From Brevinematales bacterium (GTDB lineage Bacteria > Spirochaetota > Brevinematia > Brevinematales > GWF1-51-8), in contig JABLXV010000016.1 in assembly GCA_013177895.1 (NCBI GenBank), positions 1 to 51,111 of the forward strand: a stretch of 51,111 nucleotides of DNA. Direction: 5' to 3'. The translations under genes were made by a program, and so were the position numbers. A model generated the notes under the pieces. It had not been told where the DNA came from, made no database searches, and saw only the letters and a program-made list of their open reading frames with translations. Below, in pieces: positions 39,127-48,358 of the stretch; the first letter of the stretch is position 1; every line of letters begins with the position of its first letter.

Positions 39127-39768
39127 CTAATAGTACCATTCGGGTCTAATCTCAATTTGTAAACTATATTGAGGATGTGTTTTTACAATTTCCCGTACTT
39201 TTTTTTCTATAATATTATTATATACGCCTATTTTCTGAATAGCAAAAAACGGAAGAAACTCATATACTAAAAACTCTGCTTGTTTTCTTCTTTTACGATC
39301 ATTGTCATCTTCAGTATCAGCCCAATAATTATTATTTATTACTTCCCAATCTAAAATATCTAATTCTGAAATATTTTCATAGAAATCCGAAAGTTTCATA
39401 ACTGCATGTCCGTCTGTGAAAATGAAGGGTCGGTCAAATTCGATTATCTTTGCTATTGAGGTAACGATGTGAATAATAGATTCCTCACCTTTAGGGTATT
39501 GAGGAACATTGTTTTTATGAATTGCATAAAGCATTGGGGAACGAGGACAAAAATAAAAAGGGACATATTGATGAAGATTTCCATAGGGACTAAATGGAAC
39601 CATTGTGTGTGAGCGCCTATCTTGTATACCTTCATATGCAATGTCGATATAGTCATTCGAATTACATGTTAGGAAACTCTTTGAAAACAGCTTATCGCAA
39701 GAAACTATCTTTTCTAGGTTATCGATATCGGTAATATGGAATATTTCAATTGAATTATAATCAAGCAT
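39127..39768 (-). CDS. darT: DarT-like DNA ADP-ribosyltransferase toxin
   Basis: 213 residues, normal for the family. DarT modifies thymidine in single-stranded DNA with ADP-ribose from NAD. Visible motifs: FHITDIDNLEKI (NAD-binding His), IQDRRSHTMV (Arg51/52), YVPFYFCPRSPMLYAIH (family core), and QAEFLVYEFLPF with the likely catalytic Glu165. All key residues appear intact, so the toxin is probably active and must be held by DarG. AAGGGG precedes the ATG. A TATAAT at 39809-39804 on this strand may drive the pair. The genes are AT-rich against a GC-richer neighbourhood. Confidence 0.9.
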   Translation of the reverse strand: MLDYNSIEIFHITDIDNLEKIVSCDKLFSKSFLTCNSNDYIDIAYEGIQDRRSHTMVPFSPYGNLHQYVPFYFCPRSPMLYAIHKNNVPQYPKGEESIIHIVTSIAKIIEFDRPFIFTDGHAVMKLSDFYENISELDILDWEVINNNYWADTEDDNDRKRRKQAEFLVYEFLPFFAIQKIGVYNNIIEKKVREIVKTHPQYSLQIEIRPEWYY

Positions 39769-39804
39769 AGCCGATTACCCCTTAAATAGGTATCCGTGAT
39801 CCGA

Positions 39805-40112
39805 TTATACATCCTCCGATAGGAAAACTGTAGCGGTCGGAGTGAGGATTCGCGCCTTATGTCCGTTCTCCGCGCCGGGGGGAATCAGTATCGCGTCGCC
39901 GGTGTGATAATGCACGACAGTCCCGCGGAAGTCGATCTCGAACTCTCCGTCGAGCACATATCCGGTATGCCCCTTCACGCACCAGTCCGGTTCGACGAAG
40001 TCATGGGAATATTCCACCAGGCGAAGCTGTTTCCTGCCGGACACAGCCGCTTGAAACGGACTCCCTTCATCGGGGATTCCCATTCGACTGCGGAAAAATC
40101 GACCCGGTTCAT
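39805..40112 (-). pseudogene. Cupin-domain gene broken by a frameshift
   Basis: The start ATG (40112) overlaps the guaA stop (ATGA) and reads MNRVDFSAVEWESPMKGVRFK, in pieces a normal N-terminus for small cupins. After about codon 21 that frame runs to an early stop, while the -1/+1 neighbouring frame continues with RKQLRLVEYSHDFVEPDW, GHTGYVLDGEFEIDF and GDAILIPPG, the cupin body. Restoring one G near 40050 (AAG to AAGG) would join them into a roughly 102-residue cupin. It is either a real loss or a sequence error; the body alone could start at ATG 40083. Confidence 0.7.
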
Positions 40113-41644
40113 TCCCATTCTATCGTGGCGGGGGGTTTCGACGTGATATCGTAAACCACACGGTTGACCTCGCGGATCTGGCGGACTATGGTGTTCGCGG
40201 CCTCGTCGAGAAGCTCGTAGGGGAGATGTCCCCAGTTCGCGGTCATCGCGTCCACACTGGTCACCGCGCGAAGGGCGATCACGTTACCGTAGGCGCGTTC
40301 GTCGCCCATCACCCCGACGCTCTTCACCGGCAGGAATACCGCGAACGCCTGCCAGACCTTATCGTACCATTCGTACTTATGGAGCATATCGATAAATATT
40401 TTATCCGCCATGCGGAGAATATCGAGCTTATCGCGGGTGATATCGTCGAGTACCCGCACCGCGAGACCGGGCCCGGGGAACGGGTGACGGTTGAGGATAT
40501 TTTCGGGGATGCCCAGGAGCCGCGCGACCTCGCGGACTTCGTCCTTGAAGAGGAATCGGAACGGTTCGAGGATACGCCCTTCTTTTTCGAGCTTCTCCAC
40601 TTCCGCCACGCGGTTATGGTGCGTCTTGATCGTGCGGGACGGCCCCTTCACCGGGTTGCTCTCGATCACGTCGGGATAAAGCGTGCCCTGCACGAGGTAA
40701 TCGAAGTTCTTCAGCGCGCCCCAGAATACCTCGATAAAGAGTTTCCCGATGATCTTGCGCTTCTTCTCGGGGTCTTTCTCGCCCTTGAGCGCGGAAAGGA
40801 ATTTATCGGACGCGTCGATATAATTGATATTCAGCCCGAGGCGGTCGCGGAGGGTGGAAAGTACTTCCGTCTCCTCGTCCAGACGGAGAAGCCCGTTATT
40901 GACGAAAACCGCTTCGACACTGTCGCCGAGGGCGCGCTGCATCAGTACCGCGAGAGTAGTGGAATCCACTCCGCCCGATACGCCGAGCACGACCTTTTTA
41001 TCCTTGCAGACATCGCGGATATCCGCGATCTGTTTCTCGATAAAATCCTGCATATCCCAGTTTTTCGACATCCCGCAGACGCCGAACACGAAGTTCGACA
41101 GGACGACGTCGCCCTGGAACGTGTGGGCGACCTCGGGATGGAACTGTACCGCGAATATTTTACGGGAAAGGTTCTGGATAGCGGCAAGGTCGTTATCGGA
41201 AGTCCCCGCGATGCGTTCGAATCCGGGGGCGAGACGTATCACCGAATCCCCGTGGCTCATCCACACCACCCCTCCGTCCTTGACATGCGCGAGCAGCGGC
41301 GAATCGGGGCGTTCGACCTTCATCACCGACCGGCCGTATTCCCTGTTATGGGAACGCTCTACCTTGCCGCCCATGAGATGGGACATGAGCTGCATCCCGT
41401 AGCAGATACCGAGGATCGGGACGCCTATATCGAAGAAGTCGGCGGGAAGGAGCGGGGCGTCGGGGTCGAGCACCGAAGAGGGCCCGCCCGAAAGGATGAC
41501 TCCCGACGGGGCGAGGTCGCGGAGGCCGTCTTTCCCGATGGAATAGGGATAAATCTCGGAGTAAACCCCCAACTCGCGGATACGCCGCGCGATCAGCTGG
41601 GTATACTGCGAACCGAAGTCCAAGATAACGATAGAATGCTTCAT
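40109..41644 (-). CDS. guaA: GMP synthase (glutamine-hydrolysing)
   Basis: 511 residues, full length. It converts XMP to GMP. N-terminal class I amidotransferase: SGGPSSVLDPD, ILGICYGMQLM (catalytic Cys), VQFHPEVAHT. Then the ATP-pyrophosphatase domain with VLGVSGGVDSTTLAVL and the C-terminal dimer domain ending KPPATIEWE, the invariant end of GuaA. It is the fifth gene of a leftward cluster behind a signalling set and is 18 bases after the receiver gene. The stop codon overlaps the cupin start. Confidence 0.96.
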   Translation of the reverse strand: MKHSIVILDFGSQYTQLIARRIRELGVYSEIYPYSIGKDGLRDLAPSGVILSGGPSSVLDPDAPLLPADFFDIGVPILGICYGMQLMSHLMGGKVERSHNREYGRSVMKVERPDSPLLAHVKDGGVVWMSHGDSVIRLAPGFERIAGTSDNDLAAIQNLSRKIFAVQFHPEVAHTFQGDVVLSNFVFGVCGMSKNWDMQDFIEKQIADIRDVCKDKKVVLGVSGGVDSTTLAVLMQRALGDSVEAVFVNNGLLRLDEETEVLSTLRDRLGLNINYIDASDKFLSALKGEKDPEKKRKIIGKLFIEVFWGALKNFDYLVQGTLYPDVIESNPVKGPSRTIKTHHNRVAEVEKLEKEGRILEPFRFLFKDEVREVARLLGIPENILNRHPFPGPGLAVRVLDDITRDKLDILRMADKIFIDMLHKYEWYDKVWQAFAVFLPVKSVGVMGDERAYGNVIALRAVTSVDAMTANWGHLPYELLDEAANTIVRQIREVNRVVYDITSKPPATIEWE

Positions 41645-41662
41645 TTTTACCTCACCTTTAGG

Positions 41663-42361
41663 TCAGAATAACCGGACACCGTCGTCCGTTTCCTCATCCT
41701 CATCGGTATGACTGATATCGATGATTTTTTTATTGGTGAAACGTTCGGTGACGCGATAAGACTTTAATTTGCCGAATTTTTTTATGACCGCGCTGAGCTC
41801 GTCGGAACCGTCGATAATAATATCGATCATATCGTGGAGTTGTTCCTTAGTCGGGGTAATCCCGCGCTCGCGGAGACTCCGCAGAGTCTTGACCGCGCCG
41901 AGCACGGCGGTCAACGGCTGGCCGACATAATGCTCGACAGAGAAACCCACATGCGACGCTACCCGGTCGCTTTTTATATGGCTTCTCTCTTTAAACAGGA
42001 AAACATTCGCCGTTTTTATCAGCAGCTCGTAGGGCTGAATAGGTTTTATCAGCAGGTCGGCCGCCCCCGCTTTTTTCGCGCGGCGTATCCATTCGATATC
42101 CGCCGAGTTGCAGGTCGGGATAACGGCTACGTCGAATGTATGCTCGTTCTCGTAGAGCTCGCGGCAGAGAGTTTCCCAATCGAACCCCGGAAACCCGGTA
42201 TCGATATACACCAAGTCGGGCAATTCCTTCTCGATCGCTTCTTTTATTCCCGCGGGATTATCCGAAATAGTAACATTATAGCCCTCGGAGACAAATGTCC
42301 GCAGAAAAACTTCCCGGTTCTCCGGGCCGCTTTCCCAAACCATGATACGGGAACCTGTCAT
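41663..42361 (-). CDS. Receiver-domain protein with partial DHp-like helix region
   Basis: 232 residues. Receiver fold: RIMVWESGPENREVFLRTF (beta1 with degenerate acidic pocket), LVYIDTGFPGFDW (phospho-Asp about 54), AVIPTCNSAD, and GAADLLIKPIQPYEL with the conserved Lys-Pro. The rest is helical: GFSVEHYVGQPLTAVLGAVK resembles a degenerate histidine-kinase dimer helix, followed by helices and an acidic tail. The acidic pocket near the N-terminus has E/S in place of the usual DD, so phosphorylation may be altered. It follows the SpoIIE phosphatase by 12 bases; the cluster implies a shared signalling pathway. Confidence 0.72.
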   Translation of the reverse strand: MTGSRIMVWESGPENREVFLRTFVSEGYNVTISDNPAGIKEAIEKELPDLVYIDTGFPGFDWETLCRELYENEHTFDVAVIPTCNSADIEWIRRAKKAGAADLLIKPIQPYELLIKTANVFLFKERSHIKSDRVASHVGFSVEHYVGQPLTAVLGAVKTLRSLRERGITPTKEQLHDMIDIIIDGSDELSAVIKKFGKLKSYRVTERFTNKKIIDISHTDEDEETDDGVRLF

Positions 42362-42373
42362 CAGAAACTCCTA

Positions 42374-44638
42374 TCAGAGTATTTTCATGATGAGCAGGGT
42401 GATATCGTCGCTTTGGGGCGCTTTCGCGGTAAACTCTTTGAGATCGGCGATGATACCCCTGCACATCGAGTCCAGATCGTCCGACGCGTATTTCATTATG
42501 GCGCGGTAGAAACGGTCGTTACCGTACTCCTCGCCGGTAGCCGATTTCGCCTCGACTATACCGTCGGTATACTGCAGGAAATAGTCCCCCTTTCTCAGAG
42601 TAGCCTTAAACAGTTCTATCTGCGGATCGAATATCGCGCTGTCCATTATCCCGACGGGAAGGCCGCCGGTCTTGAGGAGGCGCATCTTTTTATCGTCGTT
42701 ATTGAACAATATCCCCTGTTCGTGCCCCGCTATCGAGTAAATAAGTTCGCTCTTTTTAATATCCAATACGCCGTAGAACACGGTGGCGAACATATTGGGC
42801 GGCGAATCGCGGAGAAGAATCGGGTTGATATGCTTGAGGACGCGCGACGGGTCCATCTTCTGATCGGCGGCGGAACGCAGGGCGGAACGGAGCACCGCCA
42901 TCACCATAGCCGCGCCCACCCCGTGATTGGTCACGTCGGCGACCACGATCCCCAGATGGTCGGGGTCGTTTTCGAGGAAGTCGTAATAATCCCCGCCCGA
43001 TTCGGACTGGGGCTCGTAGTAATGCGCGAACTGATAACCCGGCAGTTCCGGGAGCGAGGATGGCAGGATCGCGGTCTGAATCTCCATCGCGATGCGCAGT
43101 TCCTCTTCCATACGCGCTTTATCGCGGACTTCGAGGAAGGCCTTCTTGAGGTTGCGAGTCATAATATTGAATTTATCGGCGAGCTGTCCGAGCTCGTCGT
43201 GGTTCTTTATCAGTACGTCGTTATCAAGTATATCGATATTTCCCGTAGCGAGTCCGCCGGCGATCTCGTCCGTGCCCTTCGCGAGGGTGTTCAGCGGGCG
43301 GATGATGAAGCTCACGACGAAGAAGGTGACGACGAGCATACGCAGGATGAACAGGATGGCGATATCGACGGTCTGGTTCGCGATTTTCTCGCGCTCGGCC
43401 TGAATCTTGTCCATCTTCAGCAGGATTCGCACGCTGCCGAGACGGTAGATATTAAAGACGCTGCGGAACGTATTTTCCGCGAGGAACTGGCTGACAGTCC
43501 CGTCTTCCGTCATCGCCTTCTCGAAATTCTTCAGGTTGTCGAGAAGCTGGAAGAACAGCGCGGTATAGTAGGAGCGTTTCACGGGATACCAGATCATCTG
43601 GCTCTGCTTGATCTTCTTGACCTTATCGATGATCTCCTTATCGAAGGCCTCGGTGGTCTTTTTATCGGAGGTCACATAACGGTCGAGGAACTGGCGGAGA
43701 TAAGTCAGAAACTTCAACTCGTTCTTCACCCGGTCGTTCACCAGATTTTTATTCACAAACAGACGGTTCTTATCCTTCATATCCAGATATTTCTTCCCGG
43801 CCTCGTCGGGCATCCCGTAGAGAGCGAGAATTTTTACCAGACGGTCGATCGTGTCCTTCTTGAGGTCGAACTCGTACCCGTTCATGTAGTCCTGGAAGTT
43901 TTTATTCATATCACGCAGGAACTGGATATCCGAGGAGGTCACCCCGCTATCCTTCATCAACGCCTGCGACAGGGCGGAAAGTTCCTTCTTATCGTTGTAG
44001 ACCAGAGTGTAGAGCTTATCGAATAGGAATATCAGCGAAAGGTTGTTTCTCAATTCGTCGGGATACCGGTCAAGCGCGAATATTTCGCGGTCTTTATACT
44101 GGTCGTAGAACTTTTTGAAATTATTCAGCTCGGATACGCCGAATTCGTCCGAAAGGTACACCGGCAGAAATCCGTCGATATAGTAGTTCACGCCCTCGGC
44201 GTTGGAATTGTTCATCAGGTGGGGAAGTTCCTCGAACCCGCTTTCCAGAAGCCACTGGTTCTTCGCGGCGATCGGTTTACCGATATTCTCCGGCTGGGAA
44301 TGCACGATAATCGTACCTTCGTTATCGACGAACATCGCCATCCAGAAACTGGGTATCGACTGGTAGGAGGTGAGGAACTGCTGGAGAGTGAACCGGTCGT
44401 TGCGTTCGAATATGGAACTGGATACCGTCTGCTTGAACGTGTTCAGGTAGACGGACATGGTTTCAGACATCTGGTCGTCGAGGATTTTATTCTGGTACTG
44501 GATGATAAAATTCGCCGTGATGGCGATAGTGAAAATCAGCAGGAAGAACACGAGTATGGTGATTTTTATCTTGAGCGTAAAACGCATCCTGCGGATGCCG
44601 GTTTTCTGTGTTTCTTTCGTTTTCGCTTTAGGACTCAT
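42374..44638 (-). CDS. HAMP-SpoIIE membrane protein phosphatase
   Basis: 754 residues. Membrane helix at about 25-48, a large extracytoplasmic sensor (about 50-420) beginning with a cache-like part (FWMAMFVDNEGTIIVHSQPENIG, in part), a second helix at about 425-447, then a HAMP domain (RPLNTLAKGTDEIAGG...HDELGQLADKFN), a coiled coil (MEEELRIAMEIQTAILP) and a C-terminal SpoIIE/PP2C phosphatase (SESGGDYYDF, VADVTNHGVGAAMVM, YSIAGHEQG, LQYTDGIVEA). It should dephosphorylate a partner-switch antagonist in response to an external signal. It sits between the hybrid kinase and the receiver protein in the same operon. Confidence 0.88.
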   Translation of the reverse strand: MSPKAKTKETQKTGIRRMRFTLKIKITILVFFLLIFTIAITANFIIQYQNKILDDQMSETMSVYLNTFKQTVSSSIFERNDRFTLQQFLTSYQSIPSFWMAMFVDNEGTIIVHSQPENIGKPIAAKNQWLLESGFEELPHLMNNSNAEGVNYYIDGFLPVYLSDEFGVSELNNFKKFYDQYKDREIFALDRYPDELRNNLSLIFLFDKLYTLVYNDKKELSALSQALMKDSGVTSSDIQFLRDMNKNFQDYMNGYEFDLKKDTIDRLVKILALYGMPDEAGKKYLDMKDKNRLFVNKNLVNDRVKNELKFLTYLRQFLDRYVTSDKKTTEAFDKEIIDKVKKIKQSQMIWYPVKRSYYTALFFQLLDNLKNFEKAMTEDGTVSQFLAENTFRSVFNIYRLGSVRILLKMDKIQAEREKIANQTVDIAILFILRMLVVTFFVVSFIIRPLNTLAKGTDEIAGGLATGNIDILDNDVLIKNHDELGQLADKFNIMTRNLKKAFLEVRDKARMEEELRIAMEIQTAILPSSLPELPGYQFAHYYEPQSESGGDYYDFLENDPDHLGIVVADVTNHGVGAAMVMAVLRSALRSAADQKMDPSRVLKHINPILLRDSPPNMFATVFYGVLDIKKSELIYSIAGHEQGILFNNDDKKMRLLKTGGLPVGIMDSAIFDPQIELFKATLRKGDYFLQYTDGIVEAKSATGEEYGNDRFYRAIMKYASDDLDSMCRGIIADLKEFTAKAPQSDDITLLIMKIL

Positions 44639-44670
44639 GATTTCTCCTTCATAATGAATATCCCGCGGTA

Positions 44671-47154
44671 TTACGGGCTTAATATCTCGCTGATTGTTTT
44701 AGTAAACTGGTTCAGTGTAAACGGCTTATCGATAAAACCCTTAATAAATTCGTACTTACCGAACTCGCTGCGCGCGAATTCCTCGAAATGTCCGGTGGAG
44801 ATCACCACCGGTATCCGGTTGTTTTTCTCCCGAAGCTGCTCGAGCAGATACAACCCGTCGAAATCCGGCATTATCATATCCAGAATTATAAGGTCAAATT
44901 CATTTTCCTTCAAAACTAATTCGGCTTTTTTTCCATTTATCGCTATTTTTGATTCATGGCCCATCAAATTGAGGAATTTTTGCCCGAGTTTGCGGATATT
45001 CGGGTCGTCGTCCACGATCAGTATGCTCTGTTTTATTCCGGCTTTCTCGATTTTATCGGGCGGATTGTCATGGGTGATCTCATGCTCGTATAACGGGAGA
45101 TAGATGAAGAAAACCGTACCCTTGCCGGCGAAACTTTCAAAATCGACCGCCCCGTGAAATCTCTGGATTGTACTGTATACTATTGCCAATCCCAGTCCGA
45201 GCCCCTTCGTATTACCGCGTTCCTTCGTGCTGAAAAACGGGTCGAAAATATGTTCCCGCTGGTCGTCCGATATTCCCTTCCCGTTATCGGTGATGGATAT
45301 ACGGATATACGGAATCCCGGGGGAAAGATTCAGACTGGAGATATTGGAATCTGACGGGGTGACGATCTCGGTGGATACTTCGATTTTACCGATACCCTCA
45401 TGGGATATCGCGTCGCGGGCGTTCAGGAGAATATTCAGGAAAGCCTGTATCAACTGTCCGTTGTCTCCCATAATGAAGCTGGACTGTGTCAGAATATTAT
45501 TCAGGAGGCGGATATTTTTCGGGAAGGTGTTTTTCGCGATTTTTATTACATTGGTAAGTACGTCCTCGACCAGTACGGGCTCGAGTTGGGCGTCTTCCTT
45601 ACGGGAGAAGTTGAGGATTTGTTTGATCAGTTCGGATGCGCGTAAGGCGGCGTTATAGATAGCGTCGATCTGCTCTTTCCGCTTGTCGTCGTTCTTTGTA
45701 TAACGGTACACATCGAGATTCCCGATGATGATAGTTAAAAGATTGTTGAAATCGTGGGCGAAACCCCCCGCGAGTATCCCGATAGTTTCCTGTTTCTGGG
45801 TCTGGAGAAGCTGTTCCTCCATCAGCGAATGCTGGGTGACGTCGATTAATATAAATGCGAAGCCCAGGGATTCCTCCTCCGATACCAGCGGATAGATATA
45901 GATATTGAAAACGAAGGGCGTTTTGTCCTTCATTATCCGTTTATTATGAAGAGTAGTGACATTCCCGGAGGATGCAAGCAGTTTTTTTAAAACATCCCGC
46001 TCCTCGGGAGAAAAACTGATGATTTCCGAGATTTTCATTTTTTTATTCTTATCGACAGTTTTCCCGAAAAATTCGACCGCGGTATCGTTAATCATCACGA
46101 TGTTTTCATCGTTATCCATAGTAATAATCAGATTGGGAAAAGAATTGATGATATTATCGTAGTAATCCTTGAGATTCTTTTCTATATGGATTTCCATCTG
46201 GATGCGTTTCAGAAGCTCGGAAATACTTCTGCGGATTTGAGAAAACTCTTCGTAATACGGGTCGGGGAATCTGAGTGTTTTATCCAGATCCATCTGTAGT
46301 ACATCGTTCCTGAGTATATTAACAGGGCGTACGATAAGCAGGTATTCGGCGATCGTTGTGACAAGAGCAATGATAATGATAACAATCATGAGCACGATGA
46401 AAATAAGCTGAAATCTATCGTTCGTGGAGGTGTATGGATCGATTTTAATGATAAGATGGGAATAAAGATTCAGCAACGGTATATAATTCAGGATATGGTA
46501 GAAGGATTTGGAATTAACGGTAATATTCCCTTCTTCCATCGGAATATTTTTATTGGGAAACGAGTGCGTAGAATCGAGAAGGATAATCCCGTCCTTCGAC
46601 GAAAGAACCTGATAGCATTTATGCCCGTGCAGTTCGTATTCCTTGAATTCAGGAATCAGCGAGAGATCGATATGGGCGATATAGGTCAATACGGGAGTTT
46701 TATAGATCAGCGCGATCACCTGTTCTTTCGTCAGCACGGAGTAAAACGGGCCGTAAAAATATACCATATTATTCTTAAACCGGTTCAAGTCCTGATAAAG
46801 CTCTCCCATACTGATATCGAAATTTTTATAATAGAAGAATTGATTACTACGCTTAAAGATATCCTTCACCTTCCCGTCGAGGGTAACCGAGTAAAAATCC
46901 TTAAAATGCGTCATGGGGGAGAAGGGTATTTTTTCCGGTGACGATATGATCAGTTCGAATTTGTCTTTTTCAGAACGGAGGATGTAGTTCACATGGGTCA
47001 GCATGCGTTCGAAGTCACTGCGGAATTCCTTTTCAACATTTTTTATTTTAATAGTCATAAAGCTGATGTAGAACGATGTGAGGATGACAAACAGAAGGAA
47101 TACTGATAGAGCGCTGATAAGCAGGAAGTTCCCGCTGAGTTTTCTATTCTTCAT
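44671..47154 (-). CDS. Hybrid sensor histidine kinase with PAS and receiver domains
   Basis: 827 residues from ATG 47154 (833 if ATG 47172); neither start has a clear SD, and both overlap the upstream gene. Two membrane helices (about 12-35 and 258-280) bracket an extracytoplasmic sensor. Next come a PAS domain (MDNDENIVMINDTAVEFFG), a DHp helix with phospho-His in GGFAHDFNNLL, a HATPase domain (ITDNGKGI, FDPFFSTKERGNTKGLGLGL in parts) and a C-terminal receiver with phospho-Asp in LIILDMIMPDFDG. The upstream gene encodes a lipoprotein like periplasmic amino-acid binding proteins, which probably senses ligand for this kinase. Confidence 0.9.
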   Translation of the reverse strand: MKNRKLSGNFLLISALSVFLLFVILTSFYISFMTIKIKNVEKEFRSDFERMLTHVNYILRSEKDKFELIISSPEKIPFSPMTHFKDFYSVTLDGKVKDIFKRSNQFFYYKNFDISMGELYQDLNRFKNNMVYFYGPFYSVLTKEQVIALIYKTPVLTYIAHIDLSLIPEFKEYELHGHKCYQVLSSKDGIILLDSTHSFPNKNIPMEEGNITVNSKSFYHILNYIPLLNLYSHLIIKIDPYTSTNDRFQLIFIVLMIVIIIIALVTTIAEYLLIVRPVNILRNDVLQMDLDKTLRFPDPYYEEFSQIRRSISELLKRIQMEIHIEKNLKDYYDNIINSFPNLIITMDNDENIVMINDTAVEFFGKTVDKNKKMKISEIISFSPEERDVLKKLLASSGNVTTLHNKRIMKDKTPFVFNIYIYPLVSEEESLGFAFILIDVTQHSLMEEQLLQTQKQETIGILAGGFAHDFNNLLTIIIGNLDVYRYTKNDDKRKEQIDAIYNAALRASELIKQILNFSRKEDAQLEPVLVEDVLTNVIKIAKNTFPKNIRLLNNILTQSSFIMGDNGQLIQAFLNILLNARDAISHEGIGKIEVSTEIVTPSDSNISSLNLSPGIPYIRISITDNGKGISDDQREHIFDPFFSTKERGNTKGLGLGLAIVYSTIQRFHGAVDFESFAGKGTVFFIYLPLYEHEITHDNPPDKIEKAGIKQSILIVDDDPNIRKLGQKFLNLMGHESKIAINGKKAELVLKENEFDLIILDMIMPDFDGLYLLEQLREKNNRIPVVISTGHFEEFARSEFGKYEFIKGFIDKPFTLNQFTKTISEILSP

Positions 47155-48247
47155 AATATATATGCCCGTCATTTATTTTAAGGAAGTAATAATTCCTGAG
47201 TACATCCCCGTATTGATCGAAAACAACCGGCCCGATAAGCGTGTCGAATTTTGACGTCAGAAGAATGTAACTCTTGATCTGCGAGGGAGTATTCGCGCCA
47301 TGACCCGCGCATTTATTTAGTATTTCCATGACCTCGAAGGCGAAGCACGAATGAACCGCCTGCGGATAGGTGTGATAATAACGGTCAAAATTCTCATTAT
47401 ATGCTTGTAGGGCGTAATTCGACCCGGAATTCGGGAGCAAGGTCGGCAGAATTACCCCTTCGGATGCATGCGCGCTGTTCTCGATATATACCGAGGAGTT
47501 CAGCCATGGCGCCGCGATCAGGTTACAGTCCGGGTAGGCCGATTTTGTAAAGCGGGTAATAGTCCCCGCCGTGTTAATATGATCGCCGCCTATTAATAGA
47601 TAGACGTTATCCGGGCGGTATTTCGATAATTCGGCGGTAAATGATTTCTCGTTGAAACTCCCGACTTCCAATCCTATGACTGAAACCCCGCCTGTCAGGG
47701 TGTTTGTCAGGGTATTCAGGGCGGGGAGCGTGTAGGCGGAGTTCCCGGTATCGTAAACAACCAGCGTACTTTTACCCGGAAAGCGCGTGTTAATATATCC
47801 CCCGACCGCGAGGGATTCCTGACGGGTATCGGGCACTAAACGGATTAAACTATCGTCGATACCGGAAAATTTTCCGCTCGCGCCGAGAAGATTGAATATG
47901 ATGCAGTCGCGGGTATCTTTTCCCGTGATCAGCGCTTCTATTCCCTGCGAGGTCAGCCCGATAATAAAGATACGTATTCCCTGATCGTACAACTGCTGGA
48001 AGCGGTTCGTCACCTCGTCGACTTTCGATACGCTGAGGGCGACGACTTTAAATGGAGAATGGTTGGTTTTTTTTAGAAAAAGCTGGATATTCTGGTAGAT
48101 TTCCTTCCCGATCTGGGAACTTGGGCCTTCGAAATCGGCGATGAGCCCGATAATTACCCCGTTAGTGCGTGTGCAGGAGCTGAATAAAAAGCACATGGCG
48201 CAGGAAACACCGAGAATTAAAAAAAGTATTGTTCGTTTTATTAGCAT
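47144..48247 (-). CDS. Periplasmic binding lipoprotein (Leu/Ile/Val-type), likely sensor partner
   Basis: 367 residues. A signal with lipobox LFSSC (Cys25) is followed by the type I periplasmic binding fold: VIIGLIADFEGPSSQIGKEI (in parts), IFIIGLTSQGIEAL, GKSTLVVYDTGNSAYTL and NVYLLIGGDH. The family binds branched-chain amino acids, amides or similar ligands. No ABC permease genes adjoin; instead it overlaps the hybrid histidine kinase gene, so it probably delivers ligand information to that kinase. It is the first gene of the cluster that runs through guaA. Confidence 0.82.
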   Translation of the reverse strand: MLIKRTILFLILGVSCAMCFLFSSCTRTNGVIIGLIADFEGPSSQIGKEIYQNIQLFLKKTNHSPFKVVALSVSKVDEVTNRFQQLYDQGIRIFIIGLTSQGIEALITGKDTRDCIIFNLLGASGKFSGIDDSLIRLVPDTRQESLAVGGYINTRFPGKSTLVVYDTGNSAYTLPALNTLTNTLTGGVSVIGLEVGSFNEKSFTAELSKYRPDNVYLLIGGDHINTAGTITRFTKSAYPDCNLIAAPWLNSSVYIENSAHASEGVILPTLLPNSGSNYALQAYNENFDRYYHTYPQAVHSCFAFEVMEILNKCAGHGANTPSQIKSYILLTSKFDTLIGPVVFDQYGDVLRNYYFLKINDGHIYYEE

Positions 48248-48262
48248 CTTTCACCCTACAAG

Positions 48263-48292
48263 ATTATAAAACCATGCGGTTTTATTTGTCAA
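48263..48292 (-). promoter_or_regulatory. Promoter of the leftward signalling cluster
   Basis: On the minus strand TTGACA (48292-48287), 18-base spacer, TATAAT (48268-48263), 15 bases before the ATG at 48247. Confidence 0.75.
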
Positions 48293-48358
48293 TCAAAACA
48301 TTTAAGAAATGAAAATGAATTTATGATTGCAAACTCGTGAAAGGTGTGATAAAATCTG

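Noticed and set aside
41834-44026. Very long open frame (about 730 codons) on the plus strand
   Set aside because: It lies wholly opposite the HAMP-SpoIIE phosphatase and receiver genes, whose domains are clear. Its translation shows no domain and comes from the codon use of the real genes. The same applies to long antisense frames opposite guaA (40226-41671), the Omp85-like gene (4111-5184), aconitase (15581-16705) and feoB (34277-35092).
48327-48355. TTGCAA-17-TAAAAT as the promoter of the glycosyltransferase gene
   Set aside because: The -10 box ends three bases before the ATG at 48359, so transcription would begin after it. It is kept only as a note that a GTG at 48365 might be a leaderless start.
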